NCBI GenBank assembly: GCA_003255065.1
Contig: QAOA01006460.1
Location: forward strand, 624,899-688,898
Direction of reading: 5' to 3'
Source of the DNA: Cercis canadensis
Taxonomy: Eukaryota; Streptophyta; Magnoliopsida; Fabales; Fabaceae
Length of the DNA: 64,000 nucleotides
The notes beneath the pieces were generated by a model. It had not been told where the DNA came from. It did not search any database and saw only the letters and a program-made list of their open reading frames with translations. The position numbers and the translations under genes were made by a program. Shown here in pieces: positions 48,368-60,118 of this stretch. The stretch's first letter is position 1. Each line of letters starts with the position of its first letter.

Positions 48368-51300
48368 TTAGAAGTGCTTGAAAATGGAAACTTTCATCAC
48401 AATGTCATCAGTGTTAAGCAAATCGAAGAGGCAAACATCACCTACTTCTAGGGCATTTTCTCTCACAAATATTGGCCAACCTGCAGAAAAGCAACTTGTA
48501 GGCCCCTTGGGATAATGGATCAACTTAATCCTCCATGATTTTTCACCAACTTGCATAGTAACAATTTGTCCACCGGGCTTGACAAACCCTTTGACAAAGT
48601 CTTGTGGTAGACTCTACAAAAGATGCATTTTTTTCTCAGTCAATATTTAATCAAGAGTTAAATACATTTTTCGTCCCTAAATTATTTCTCAAATGTCCTT
48701 TAATCTTTGATTTATTTTTTGTGACACTCTAGTCCTCAAATAATCACTATACCTGCCAAATTTGTTCTTTAAGTGATCATTGTTTGATGCTACAGAGGTC
48801 TGATTTGGCAGGTAATGTGATTATTCTAGGATTAAAATGACACTAAAAATAAATCAAGAACTAAAGTGACATTTAAGAAATAATTCAATATATTTTACTC
48901 TATCAAAGACAATTTTGTTAGGAATATTAGATAGAGGTGAAAGTGGAAAAATGAGAAATACATGGGTTGACAATTTGGGATCCAAATCATTTTACATTAA
49001 TTAGTATAGATGAAGTGATGAACGTTGAAAATGATATGCAACTTATAGTCATTCTTCACCCTTAGATTAAAAGAATATTTTGTTTGAGAACATACCGTGA
49101 ACCTTTCTAGATGAGTAGATTTTATAATTAATTTGAAGAAAGGATAGTTTGGGTTGGATTTGCCAGATGCTTCATAAACTTCAGAATCACCAACGGATGA
49201 TGGCCTTTGAGTTTTTAGATCAATAGTGTTCTTCCCTTTGTTCAGCTGCTTCAGGTTACCTGTCTCAAAATCATGAAGTATAAATCACAATGTAATCTTA
49301 CAAGCATCTCAAAAATCCTCTATTAAAATACTCACTAGGTCCAAATTTAAGCTTCTCTGAGGAGCAGTGAAATTCCTCAGTCATGAATTGGTCATGTTGT
49401 TGAGAAGTTTCAGATTCCATATAACCAGTACATATTGTTATAGTTTTAGTTTCCATTTTCTTTATCTTCCCTTGACTAGCTGCCCCTCTCTTAGCTGATT
49501 CTGAAGAAGACAGCAGAAGAACTTGTTATATATGTAAGTGATTGAGTTTAAAAGTAAACATCAACTTTACCTTGTGACAAGCGACAATTTGGACTATCCG
49601 AGTCTCGGAAGATGGAAACCCTAAAGACGATTTGAATACTGTGAATGAGCTCAAAGACACAAACATCACCTACATTCAAGTTATTGGCCTTGGCAAATGC
49701 CTTCCACCCTTTAGAGAGTTCAGATTTTGTTCTTGTGCTAATGTTCCTAATGAGGAAACTAACAGGCCAAACTCTTCCATCCAATACCTGAAGAGTGACA
49801 ATCCCACGCTTCTTTTCCAAATCAAGGTACCTCCTAGAAAACTTAGCTGGTATGTTCTGCAAAAGGACTACTAATTATTTTTTGCTTCATTTCTCAAAAC
49901 ACTTATGATATAAAAGAAAAAATTCATGTTTCAAATTTTGCTTTGCAAAGGAAGCATCTCAAACAAAGACAACAAAATGTAGTGATTCTTTTAGAAGCTT
50001 ACCAGCTTACCCTTGGAATGGATGTATGATGGTTGCATGACAACATGGAAGGATGGATTTTGAGGTCTGAAAGCACTAGCTTTCTCAAGAGCTCTACTTC
50101 TTTTGCCTATAGTGATCATTGGCTGCTGCAAGCTCCTAACAACCTTTTGTTTCCGGAACTTAGAAGTAGACACGCTGCGGCTATGTTCTGCTAAATTAGG
50201 ACTTTGTGAGCCAGACATGAATGCAAAAAAGAATGAAAACTAATAAATGTTTGTGCAAGTTCCACATGGTTTCCTACACTTACATATGAGGTGCAGGACA
50301 AGGAATATATACATACATGTAAGATAAACAGAACAAAGGCTAAACTCTTTAACAGCTTGCAAAGCTTTTATCTGATATAAAAGCATAGAACACATAAAAA
50401 TCATGCCTTTGCACTCTCTATTGGTATGATGCAAAGCTTCCTTATACAAATTGGAGGTACTTTCAACTTTATCATCTTCATTAGCTCTTGTCTTCTTACA
50501 CGGTTGAAGAAAAGCTGGTGATGAGTTTTCCCTTCTTTTTCGACGAGGTGGATATTCTTTCAAAATTTCAATCTCTGCAGCTTGAAATCCCTGAGCTTTG
50601 GCTACCTCTTTTCCCTGTTTTCTATTCAAAGGGTAGTCTATCTCCAAGCCACTCATGTCAAAAATGAGTACCTCAAAAGAAGAAGTTCCTCCATATCCGA
50701 AAACCAAGAAATGCCCATGGGCTAGAGAGTGATACTTTGCAAATTCTTTCCAACCCTTTTCAAGCCAAACTTCATCACCACGTTTTGCCACATTTATTTT
50801 CCATTCTTCACCACTAGGAAGCTTAAGCAATACTGTGTTTGGTAAACCTTCTCCGTATTCCCTCAAAAACTTGCTTGGAATCCTCTGTCAAGCACCCCAA
50901 GTTAATATGGAAGATGAAATTCAGAAAAGGATTAATATACACTAATTTTAACGATATATCTATCATACTTATCATATAGCTATGTTGAGCTAGGAGATTT
51001 TTCTACCAATGTTAAGCTAGGAAGATATATTTATTTTCTTATGTTAAAAATTCTGATACGGTTTGCAGATTTAGAGGTAAGGTTATGATGTTGTAGGTAT
51101 GCAGAAAATCTTTAGTAAGTCTCAAGGTTCAGTTTAGTTTGTGATGACCCTTATTTTGTGAGATAAGTCTGAAAAAGTTGTTAAGAGTTTGGTGTTGACT
51201 AGGTATGGTTTGATATGGCCTTGTACCATTGAATTTTGTGTATATAGTAGCTGAACTAAATGAAAATGTAAGAAGAGTAAGAACTAGTTTCTACATATAG

Positions 51301-54300
51301 CTTTTTGCTTTACGTTTATTATGCTCTTCTTCCTCTAAGCTTCCTCCTCTGATCATTCTAATATGGTATTAGAGCTTTGAATGATCTTTGAGGGCTGTGA
51401 GAATAGAGATCAAACCAGTTGTGAGTAAAGAGAGAAAACTAGTAAGGCTTTCCCTCCTATAAACCTCCATAGTTTCAAGCAATTATTCTACACCCTCTCC
51501 ATCAACTTTCAGAGGAGAAAACTTCCCAATCTGGGCGGTGAAAATGAAAGCATATTTGAGAGCATTTGATTTGTGGGAAGTAGTGGAGACAAGAAGGCAG
51601 CTTACTCCTCTGCATCCAAATCCCACCTTAGCACAAATCAAGATGCATAGTGAGGAGTGTACCAAGGAATACAAGGCCTTGGTTGCTATCCATTCATCTT
51701 TAACAGATGAAATCTTCACAAGAATCATGAACCTAGAGACAGCAAAGCAAGCATGGGATAAGCTGCAAACAGAATTCCAAGGAAGTCCAAGAACAAGCCA
51801 GATTTAAGTGCCCAACTTGAGAAGAGAGTTTAAGATGCTAAGGATGAAAGAATCTGACACTATGAAGGAGTATAATGACGGACTCATGAAGGTGGTAAAC
51901 CAGCTTAGGTTGCTTGGTGAAGAACTCACTGAGCAAAGGATTGTGGAGAAGATTCTTATCAATGTCCCAGAGAGGTATGAGTCTAAAATCTCCTTTGTGG
52001 AAATTGCAAAGGATTTTTCCTAGTTGAGTGTGACAGAGATAATGAGCGCCTTTCAAGGATTGGAGCAAAGAAGGGCTTTAAGGGAGGTAGAGTCAACTGA
52101 AGGTGCATTTCTAGCAAAGCTGAAAGAGAAGCAAGAAAGCAGCAATGGAGGCAAGAAGAAATCTGATAAGGGGGAAGATGGTGACTGCAGCAATGGTGGA
52201 GCTAGAACATGAGAGTATCCACCATGTCCTTATTGCAAGAAGAAAAATCGTTCTAAAAATTTTTGCTGGAATAGGCCAAATGTGAGATGTAGAGCATGTA
52301 ATGAGCTTGATCATGTTGAAAAGGAGTGCAAGAACAAGGGAGTTCATCAAGGACAGCAAGCACAAGTTGCAGATAACCAAGAGAAAAATTAAGGGACACT
52401 CTTTGTTGCAACAACTATGCAGTAAGCAGTAGCAAAAATGCTTTGTTGAATGATAGTGTCATTGTTCAAACCACATGTCTCATGATCTGAGTCCATTTAG
52501 AATGTTGAATAAAAGCTATATATTTCTAAACTTAAGGTTGGAAATGGAGATTTTTTTGAAGTACAAGGTAAAGTTAAGGCTGGAAATGGAGATTTTGTTG
52601 AAGTAAAAGGAAAGGGCATAGTTGCTATTAATATTGGTTGAGGTATTAAAGTTATTCATGATGTTCTATATGTGCATGATATTAGTCAAAATATGCTAAA
52701 TGTTCCTCAATTAATAGAAAAATATTATGCTTTGCACTTTGAAAATAAATCTTGTAGAATATGTGATTTGAGTTGCTGTGAGTTGATGATTGTTAAAATG
52801 AAGACTAGGAGCTTTTCAATTGAGTAGAATAGTGATAAGAACAATGCTACGAAGATTGACAAAAGTCAGATTGAGGGAAACACTTCCCAAGAACAAGTTG
52901 TAGCAGCAAAGGAAGAAATTGCAGTAACAGAAAATGAAGATATAGATAGCTTTGATGCTGTTCCTGTCAAAGGAACCAAAACTCTTGATGAAAATCATGA
53001 GAAATGCAATGTTGTGTTGCTGGTACCCATAGGATATGAAGAGGCAGCACGCAAACATGGCAAGAAAGCTTCAATCAGGAGGAGATGAATGTGTTCAAGA
53101 AAGATTTTAGCAGGACCTCAAAGAAGCATGAAGTGGAGACTCAATCCTCAGCTAAAGCTGAGCATATTTCAGCAGCTAGAGCTGCAAATCAAGCCAAAAT
53201 AGAAGTTGGAGAAGCTAAGAAGATTGATGAAGTCAATCTGGTTTATCTTAGTTCTGAAGACCAGATTGAAAATGTCCTCACCAATCCAAGAACCAAATTC
53301 AAAATTATGAGATCAAAGCATGGATTCCTGAAGAAAAATCTCAAGGAGTGTTGAGCTGAGATTTTCTACTAATGTTAAGCTAGGAAGTTATATTTATTTT
53401 CTCATGTGAAAAATTCTGATATGGTTTGCAGGTTTAGAGGCAAGGTTATGATGTTGTAGGTATGCAAAAAATCTGTATCATTATTGTTGGCCATCGCATT
53501 TTGTATGGGCTCTAATTCTCCACATTTACCTAATGCATCTCTCATACAATAGGAGTTAAAAAATCTAGCCTGAATTTCTCTTTCCCATTCATAAATACAT
53601 GGTAATACCCCAAGAATTGTACTTTATGAAATGAATTCATTTAAAAAGATGATTTGCAAACCTATCAAAAGTGGTAGGATTTATAGATTATCATATATTA
53701 CATGCAATGATTTGTAAAGGAATCAGATTACTAAGTTAATTTGATTGTAAGCGAGTAGTTTCATAGAAAAATTCATTTACAAATGTATCAAATGCTTCAA
53801 TTTTAGTGGTTTCAAACATTAACTTGAAACGAAAAAGAAGGCAAGAAAGTAAACAATAATAATAAATAAATAAAGAAAGAAGGAGGGGGAGCACTGTCCT
53901 ACTCCACCCTATTTCGGTGGGATTTTTGGTGGGCCTTATTAGAACCTTCAAGGTGATTTTGATGTCATTGCAAAGATATAAAAAAAATATATTACCCAAC
54001 ATGTGCTAAAACAGTTAGTTTTTTGTAAAATTCATAAACGACATGATATAAGAAAATATACTTGAAAACAATTGCATCATGACACATTTTCCTATACCAT
54101 GTCATTCCTATATTTTATAAAAAAAATATGTATCCTTGCATATACTGGGTGACTAACTCGGGAGTATCATTATCCCCCAAACAGGGGTAGCATTGTGCTC
54201 ATCAAGAAAAAAAATAATGATCATTGAATCCATATTTAATTGAAGTTCAAATCGCCAATAAAAATTCTGCCTACGTCAGATTTCAACCTTAAATTAAAGT

Positions 54301-54766
54301 TCAAATGGCTATTAAAAAGAAATCAAGATCATTGAGCAAGGATGCTTAAATATCCTTTTTGGGCCTTAAGCAATTCATGGATGCAATTCCCCCTTCGTTT
54401 GGGAAATATTAAGATGGGGGGAAAGATAATTGAAGGAATGAAAACTAATTATGTATGAATGCATCCATCATATTCAATTTTGATTTCTCTTATTTTATTT
54501 GCCTCCTTCTTTTGTTTCCCAAACAGAAAGCAGACATGCATGCAACCAAACAAAAGGCTTCTATTTTCTTCCCAGCAGCAGAAGAAAACCAAACTTAAGC
54601 AAAAGAAGGTTAAATTGCTGATTTTACCGTAGTGAGAATATAAGAAAGAGAAATGAATGCTTACTAGTTTTCCTTCCCGAAGGGTATGAGTAAGTATGAT
54701 TTTGAAGAAATAGATAGGCTTCATCATACGGTTTTCATCTCCCTGCTGCTGATATTTAGAGGCCAT
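48368..54766 (-). CDS. REM-family protein with three B3 DNA-binding domains (seven exons)
   Basis: Exons (minus): 54665-54766, 50407-50884, 50003-50187, 49571-49856, 49336-49500, 49096-49259, 48368-48613. They total 1626 nt, 541 residues, and every junction keeps phase. B3 domain 1 spans exons 1-2 (YFFKIILTHTLREGKL joined to RIPSKFLREYG, then EVWLEKGWKEFAKYHSL and HFLVFGYGG). Domain 2 spans exons 3-4 (NPSFHVVMQPSYIHSKGKL joined to NIPAKFSRRYLDL, then LSKGWKAFAKANNLNVGDVC). Domain 3 spans exons 6-7 (NYPFFKLIIKSTHLERFT joined to SLPQDFVKGFVKPGG, then VRENALEVGDVCLFDLL). Linkers carry basic stretches (PPRRKRR, KFRKQKVVR). These are nuclear DNA-binding proteins of the VRN1/REM group, often acting in flowering or reproductive development; the target is unknown. 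Odd points are a 3.8-kb first intron with a copia element inside and an apparent GC-AG second intron. Confidence 0.9.
48654..48901. mobile_element. MITE-like inverted repeat in the last REM intron
   Basis: The left end agagttaaatacattttt pairs with the right end aatatattttactct, with inner words ttatttctcaaatgtc and gacatttaagaaataa. Flanks share atca. Spliced out with the intron, so probably harmless. Confidence 0.65.
50983..53474 (+). mobile_element. Non-autonomous Ty1/copia element in REM intron 1
   Basis: The 5' LTR starts TGTTGAGCTAGGAG at 50983 and ends about 51360, followed by a primer binding site TGGTATTAGAGC (51364-51375). The 3' LTR starts at 53349 (TGTTGAGCTGAG) but matches the 5' LTR only to about 53474, so it is truncated. 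The interior codes for gag and then jumps to the end of pol, so integrase and most of RT are missing. It is on the strand opposite to the REM gene. The 3' truncation prevents TSD identification. Confidence 0.85.
51482..53354 (+). pseudogene. Copia gag and pol remnants with internal deletion
   Basis: The frame from 51482 reads gag (TFRGENFPIWAVKMKAYLRA, DLWEVVE, then the UBN2-like LRREFKMLRMKESDTMKEY and LINVPERYESKI). Next comes a CCHC-like knuckle (CRACNELDHVEKEC) and a pre-integrase-like DVLYVHDISQNMLNVPQL. The sequence then passes directly from the region before RT (KTLDENHEKCNVVLL) to the RNase H tail (SSAKAEHISAARAANQA ... SSEDQIENVLTNP, RSKHGFLKKNLKEC). In-frame stops lie at 51805, 52021, 52210 and near 52390. 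The integrase/RT core is deleted. Confidence 0.82.
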
Positions 54767-56236
54767 GGCTAGCGTTCTAAAGCTTCGGTGACTGAACTGA
54801 GTGTTTGAGTTACTGCAGCTAGAAGCAAAGCAATGGCTTCTGGTTGGCTGTTACTTAACACCAATTAACTGCAACACAGAACTTTCATGATGCAAACGTG
54901 TCAGTTAATTAGAGTTAAATGCTGCTTCTTCTTCTTCTTCTTTTCATGAAGTTGAAAGCATCTCGAAACTCACAAATTATGATGAGAGAGAAAAAGAATG
55001 AAAAGAACTCAAGAGAATATTAAAATATATTGCTTCAGAATGTTGAGATAAAGGAGAGAAATGGTAGATTTATATTCTCAATTCTATTACTAAATCTTTC
55101 TTTTACATAATTTTTTCGATCCTAATTAATTAACGATCATTAAGAAAGATGTATAAGAATTAAGAAAGTCATTAGTTTTGATTATTGCAAAATATTTGTC
55201 TATCTTTTCAAATTATTCTTTGCATTAAAGAATTCTTTTTAATTGAACATTTAATGAATATAGTGGGTTGATGAAGTAAAATTGAAAAAAAAAAAAAACA
55301 ACTAATACAGTCTGATTTTGAGAAAGTGACAATTAAAAATCATCAAGTAAAAAGCTCTAAAACACTAGTTAATTAGGACAAGAAGAAGTATATAAAATAT
55401 TTTTAATTATCAAAGAATATAAATAACACCACGATTCCCAAATGGACATAAATGTATAAGATTGAAAACAAGAAACTACAAATCCTAAGGCGCTACATTG
55501 ACTGTACAGAATTTCCCAACGACTTTCCAAAGTTACTTGACTTTGTCAGCCATTCCAAAAATGTTATACATTATACCATTCTATATCACAATAGGTCATA
55601 ATTAAATTTGGGCTATTCAAAACTTTCCAATTAAAATTATTATAAGGTAATTAATAAATATAGTATGAAATTATGGTGTATATATAAGTAATATAACTCC
55701 TCCATCAAATTATATTACAATGGACCAAATAAAGATCCATTAACCAATGGCCCAAAAGGAGAAATGATAATTTTGAAAATGTTGTAGAGTCAGCTCATAT
55801 ATATCATACATATAGCATTAATCTTGATGTTGGAATGTGTCTATATGCATGTGAACTGTGAAGTGTGCCCATTTAAATTTTGTTAACATATAAAAAGATT
55901 TTTGGAAAGCTCAGGTGTGTTCTTACATAAAAATAAGGACATTGAGGTCTTAAACTATAGAAATAAATAAAGTACTTAGGTGTCAATTAATTGTATGTCA
56001 CATGGATAAAATGATTAAAATATTTCTTATTATTATGTAGTTATTCTATTTATAATTATCATATTCAAATGTAAAAAAAAAAAAAAAGAATTACATAGTG
56101 TTAAGGAATNAAAAAAAAAAAAAAAAAAAAAAAAGAATTACATAGTGTTAAGGAATATTTTAATCATTGTATTTGTACCCATGTGACAAACACTTTTTTG
56201 GGACTATATTTCTTTAGTGCTTAATTATATATTTTT
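54767..56236. other. REM gene 5' flank and intergenic DNA
   Basis: Upstream of the REM ATG (54766) is ordinary AT-rich DNA with a ctt microsatellite at about 54916-54936. Poly-A runs flank the single N at 56110, where a ~37-bp block (gaattacatagtgttaaggaat) is duplicated. No TATA box could be assigned with confidence. Confidence 0.5.
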
Positions 56237-56684
56237 GGTTTAAATATACTGTAAGACCTTATAATTTTGATGAATTTTGAATCAAATTATATAATTTTTT
56301 TTTTTTGGATTCTTATAGTTTAAATTTTTTTAATTGGATCCTTAATGTCACCCTTAGTTATAACTATTAGTTTAGTACTCATATGATAAATTTATCTATA
56401 TATATAGAAATAAAAGAAGTTGAGATGGTGCCAAAGTGGCAAAAAAATGGTCATCTCATCATCTTTTATCTTCTTCCCTTCTCTTTTTCTACCTTCTTCA
56501 TCTCTTCTCTCTCTACCTTCTTCCTTTCTTCCCTTCCCTTATGAAATTCTGGTGTTATTGGAGGAGAAACTTTGCTCAATTAAAGCCAAATGAAAGGTGT
56601 TTTGGTGTGTAGTGGTGCTGCAAATTTCATTCTCCATAAAAGATGGGATTGTTTTTTCTTTTAAAAAAGATTGGGAGAAACTGA

Positions 56685-57031
56685 ATAAACTATATCAGAA
56701 AAGGAAAAAACATTTCTGGGTTTTGTGTTGCATTATGACGTGGTTTAATGAAGTTTGGATTTTGCAACATAAATTGATGAAGGGTAAAACATAATCTTTG
56801 GCTGCTGTAAGTTATGATATGAAGATTGTGTTAGTATTGGTATTGCTTCCTTTTACANATAAACTATATCAGAAAAGGAAAAAACATTTCTGGGTTTTGT
56901 GTTGCATTATGACGTGGTTTAATGAAGTTTGGATTTTGCAACATAAATTGATGAAGGGTAAAACATAATCTTTGCCTGCTGTAAGTTATGATATGAAGAT
57001 TGTGTTAGTATTGGTATTGCTTCCTTTTACA
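56685..57031. repeat. 173-bp direct duplication around a single N
   Basis: 56685-56857 recurs as 56859-57031 with almost no change, with the N at 56858 between. Most likely unmerged contig ends; the true element would then be about 174 bp shorter. Confidence 0.88.
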
Positions 57032-57129
57032 AATAGAGAAAGCGAGTAGTATTATTTGTATGGGTTTAAAATTTTATATGTCTCTTCACTTTTCTTTTTT
57101 GCATATTGTGTTTTAATTTTACGGCTACA

Positions 57130-57480
57130 GGTTTTCGTTCACTGGAAGAGATTGATGAAGCTGACTATGGTTTGGGAATTCCTAAACCTGAAGAAGGCAA
57201 GAGGAAGAAGTCTAAACAGAACACAAATTCAAAGAAATAGAAGAAAGGCGAAGCTGGTGGCCCTTGTAGTGATATTGTTGGTGCTGCAGAGACCGGATCT
57301 GGGAAGACACTTGCATTTGGTTTGCCTATTTTGCAACACCTTTTGGAGGAGCAAGAAAAGGCTACAAAGATGCTTGAAGAAAAGGTTGAAATACCAGAAA
57401 AATATGCTACTTCAGGACTTTTGAGGGCTCCTATTATTACTCCAACCTGGGAACTTGCAGTTCAAGTACTTGAGCTATGT
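57130..57480 (+). pseudogene. DEAD-box RNA helicase fragment (MAK5 / RH13 type)
   Basis: After an acceptor-like ttttacggctacag the frame reads FRSLEEIDEADYGLGIPKPEE, which matches the N-terminal region of plant RH13-type helicases. It then reads KRKKSKQNTN, an in-frame TAG, and [20 protein letters not shown], which contains helicase motif I (Walker A). [19 protein letters not shown] and [15 protein letters not shown] follow, the latter being motif Ia with PTRELA altered to PTWELA (Arg to Trp). The Q-motif and acidic linker expected between the two blocks are missing, and everything after motif Ia is absent. RH13/MAK5 acts in nucleolar 60S ribosome assembly. The retained intron shows it was copied from genomic DNA, not mRNA. 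No active helicase is possible. Confidence 0.85.
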
Positions 57481-57514
57481 ACGTCTTTATTTAGTCTATT
57501 TGATGTGGTGTAGG

Positions 57515-58033
57515 TAGAGGTGTCAAAATGGGTTGGGCCCGTTGGGTTGACCCGCCCCGCCATGCAAAAGGTTTGGGTTGGGTTAAGGTTTCGTGGCCCG
57601 TTTGGAAGCGGGTTTCTGAGCCCGTCCTGTTTGAGTTGTGGGTTGGTGGCGGGGCAGGGCTGGCTGGCCCGCCAGTCAATTTTTTTTTTTTTAATTTCTA
57701 ATCCTTATTATAAAAATTATGTTGTCATGTTGGTATTAATTTTCTTGAACTTATTTTTTAATGATTGTTTATTACTTTGTTAGACTATTTAATTAATTTT
57801 GGTCCTCTTAAATAATTTGAATTACATGATGAAAAATTATTTATCATTGATTTGGTGTTTAACATTGATTTAAATTGTTATTAGTCACTAATTTGCTGTT
57901 TTCTTTTTGGCGGGTTGGCTCGCCTAACCCACAACCCACAGTGGGTTGGGTTGGGTTGAGGTTTTCTCAGCCCGCCCCGCCCCGTTTGAGTGGCGGGTTG
58001 AGGCGGGGCGGGCTGACCCGTTTGACAGCTCTA
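57515..58033. mobile_element. hAT-type MITE nested in the Pack-MULE candidate (8-bp TSD)
   Basis: Ends TAGAGGTGTCAAAATGGG and CCCGTTTGACAGCTCTA form an inverted repeat. Flanks are ggtgtagg (57507-57514) and ggtgcagg (58034-58041), 7 of 8 identical. Both subterminal regions are made of gggttggg/cccgccccgcc words. 519 bp, no coding capacity; it inserted after the helicase fragment was captured. Confidence 0.88.
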
Positions 58034-58301
58034 GGTGCAGGTAGAGAGAGAGAAAGTAAGAAGAAGAAAGATAATGAGATGATGATTTTTTTGTTATTAT
58101 GGTAGTTAACTTTGTTTATTGCTATATAGAAAAGTTATTTGTCATATGAATATTAAACTGATAGAGTATATAACTAGGAGTGACAGCAGGGACCTAATTA
58201 AAAAAAAATTCAAACTATAAGAACCCTAAAAGAAAAAAAGAATTATAAAGACCTAACTCAAAATTTATCCAAATTATAAGGATCTACAATACAGTTAAAC
58301 C

Positions 58302-59196
58302 TTAATTTAATAAACTCTGCTATATTAGATACCATATATGAGTATCATTATAGTAAATTTGGCATAACATATAAATAAGCAAGTGCCAATACCAAAAGTC
58401 AAAAGTCAAGTCAACATAAAGATGAAGTACCAGAAGAACCTTAGAAATTACATTGCCTATAGAAATTTCAAAGCAGCCATCCTCACTAACTAGCTGGAGG
58501 CAGAATTACATTGAAAAGAAATTCCACCAAGCCTATTATGTATCTAAAGTACTAATGTACTAGAGGAAACTACTTGGAAAATCATGATTCATGAAAATTA
58601 ATAACTCTGAAAATCACGAGTTCTAATAATCTTTCAGAACTAGCAAAATATTTGTCACTTAAACAAATGAGCAATAGCAGGCTGAAGAGCAAACACATAA
58701 ATTATAGCTTTAACAATACAAACACACTTCCGATCTTGCAATATCTAGTCAGTGAAACAGGAATTGATTCTCTCCAAAGTCCTAAAAAGTGTTTTTAAAT
58801 TACTAAGCAGCACACAACATGGAGAGCCACTATTTATATGACACAATAAAAACAAGCAGGGTAGATAAACAAGCACAGTATCCTCAAATATCATAACTAC
58901 TTGAGAATTAACAGTATAAGTTGCACAATGTTTAGGTACACCTATCATTCAATATAAAAATTAAAGAGGAATGGTAATATGGGATTATTAGATAAACTGC
59001 TTCAGATAAAAAAATAAAAATCAGTTAAGCAAGATTTTAAGCTCACTCAACGACACAGTAATTAGAAACCGAAGAAAAAAAAAAGTTAACCTTTATTCCA
59101 TCCTTCTTGGGTGCATCCAAAGCTTCATAGTATATATCAATCAACCTTAGTATATTATCCTTCACTAATTGCTTTTCTTACTTTTCTTTATCACAA
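58302..59196. other. Intergenic, no recognised gene
   Basis: AT-rich, no coding motif seen; may include the 3' UTR of the minus-strand gene that ends at 59197. Confidence 0.4.
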
Positions 59197-60011
59197 TTAA
59201 TCATCCCTTAATGTCAAAAGCCGGTCCATCAATGCCACCCAGCTTTCAGCTGCTGCACTCATTGCATAACTGTAAACGGCAAAGTTACTTATGCATCATA
59301 AGAATCGAAGTGCCAAAACTATTGGATCCTCTGACCTGATACCTGATGCAAAACTACTTGGAAACATAATAGCAATAGTCCTATGATAATCACAATAAAT
59401 CGCATTGCAAAGACAACGAATATCACCCTTTTTTTAATCTCTTTTAGTCCGGGCAAGGAGTATGGTAAAATGACGTCCAATTACAAATCAGGCAAAGATT
59501 CTAGAAAGGTTAATTAAAATTTATTTTCAGTTTCCTGTGATTGGGAAAAAGAAAAGGACATATATGGATTGCAAGGACAGAATTTTCTTAATATTTTGAG
59601 ATTCAACAAAGAAAGGAAGCTTTAATGGCCAATCAACTATGCCAAAACGTTCATAATAATAACAAAAAAAAAAGCATACTATTGCTTAAATGATTTAAGA
59701 CTCTGAACTTAGATAGTACGATGCATCCAAATAGTTTTCTAGGCTATAAATCAGAACAAATGATTACATAAGCAGACACAACGTATATGATGGCATTAAC
59801 ATCTCCAATTGAAAAGCAAAATACTTACTACTATAGAATAAAATGCTTACCTTGGTTGAAACCTAGTTGTCAAAAATAGTCTGAACAGTTCATCCTCAAG
59901 TACCTCTTCTGAAAGCGCACTTGGATTAGCAACACTTGGGTTCAATTTGATGACATTACATGATGAAGAATTTGGGACCCATGGATCACTCTTTTTGAAA
60001 TATTTTAATAG
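59197..60011 (-). CDS. 3'-terminal exons of an unidentified gene
   Basis: Two minus-strand exons join in frame. 59851-60011 has a cag acceptor and a gtaagc donor; it encodes LLKYFKKSDPWVPNSSS, then LNPSVANPSALSEEVLEDEL and FRLFLTTRFQP. 59197-59269 has a tttacag acceptor; it encodes YAMSAAAESWVALMDRLLTL, then RDD and a TAA stop. The phase-2 junction restores a Ser codon. The acidic EEVLEDELFRLF stretch looks like a folded domain, but I do not recognise the family. Upstream exons should lie to the right on the plus strand; one candidate is at the window edge (63947-64000). Coding status is supported by splice signals and phase only. Confidence 0.5.
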
Positions 60012-60118
60012 CTGCAGCATTTCAAAGTATAAATGGTCAATATCAAGAAGCCTTTAAGTAATATCAGCTTCAAACATGATTAAAAGAAACATGAAAACAG
60101 CTTAAAGAACTCCAATGG

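Larger units (their letters stand above)
56237..58301. mobile_element. Mutator-like element carrying host gene fragments (Pack-MULE candidate)
   Basis: Long terminal inverted repeats: left 56237-56362 (ggtttaaatatactgtaag ... gtcacccttagttata) and right 58167-58301, its complement (ggtttaactgtattgtag ... gtcactcctagttata). I estimate about 75% identity over ~130 bp. Flanks ttaattata (56221-56229) and ttaatttaa (58302-58310) agree at 7 of 9 positions, though the left one lies a few bases outside the TIR as I set it, so the duplication is tentative. Inside are intron-containing pieces of a DEAD-box helicase gene and a nested hAT-type element. Long TIRs with captured genomic gene pieces and no transposase are the definition of a Pack-MULE. 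Confidence 0.7.

Noticed and set aside
53085-53354. Independent small gene inside REM intron 1
   Set aside because: It matches the RNase H tail of a copia polyprotein and runs into the 3' LTR.
56430-56600. Pyrimidine-rich leader as start of a normal host gene
   Set aside because: It lies inside the inverted repeats of the Mutator-like element, next to the captured helicase fragment, and no intact gene follows.
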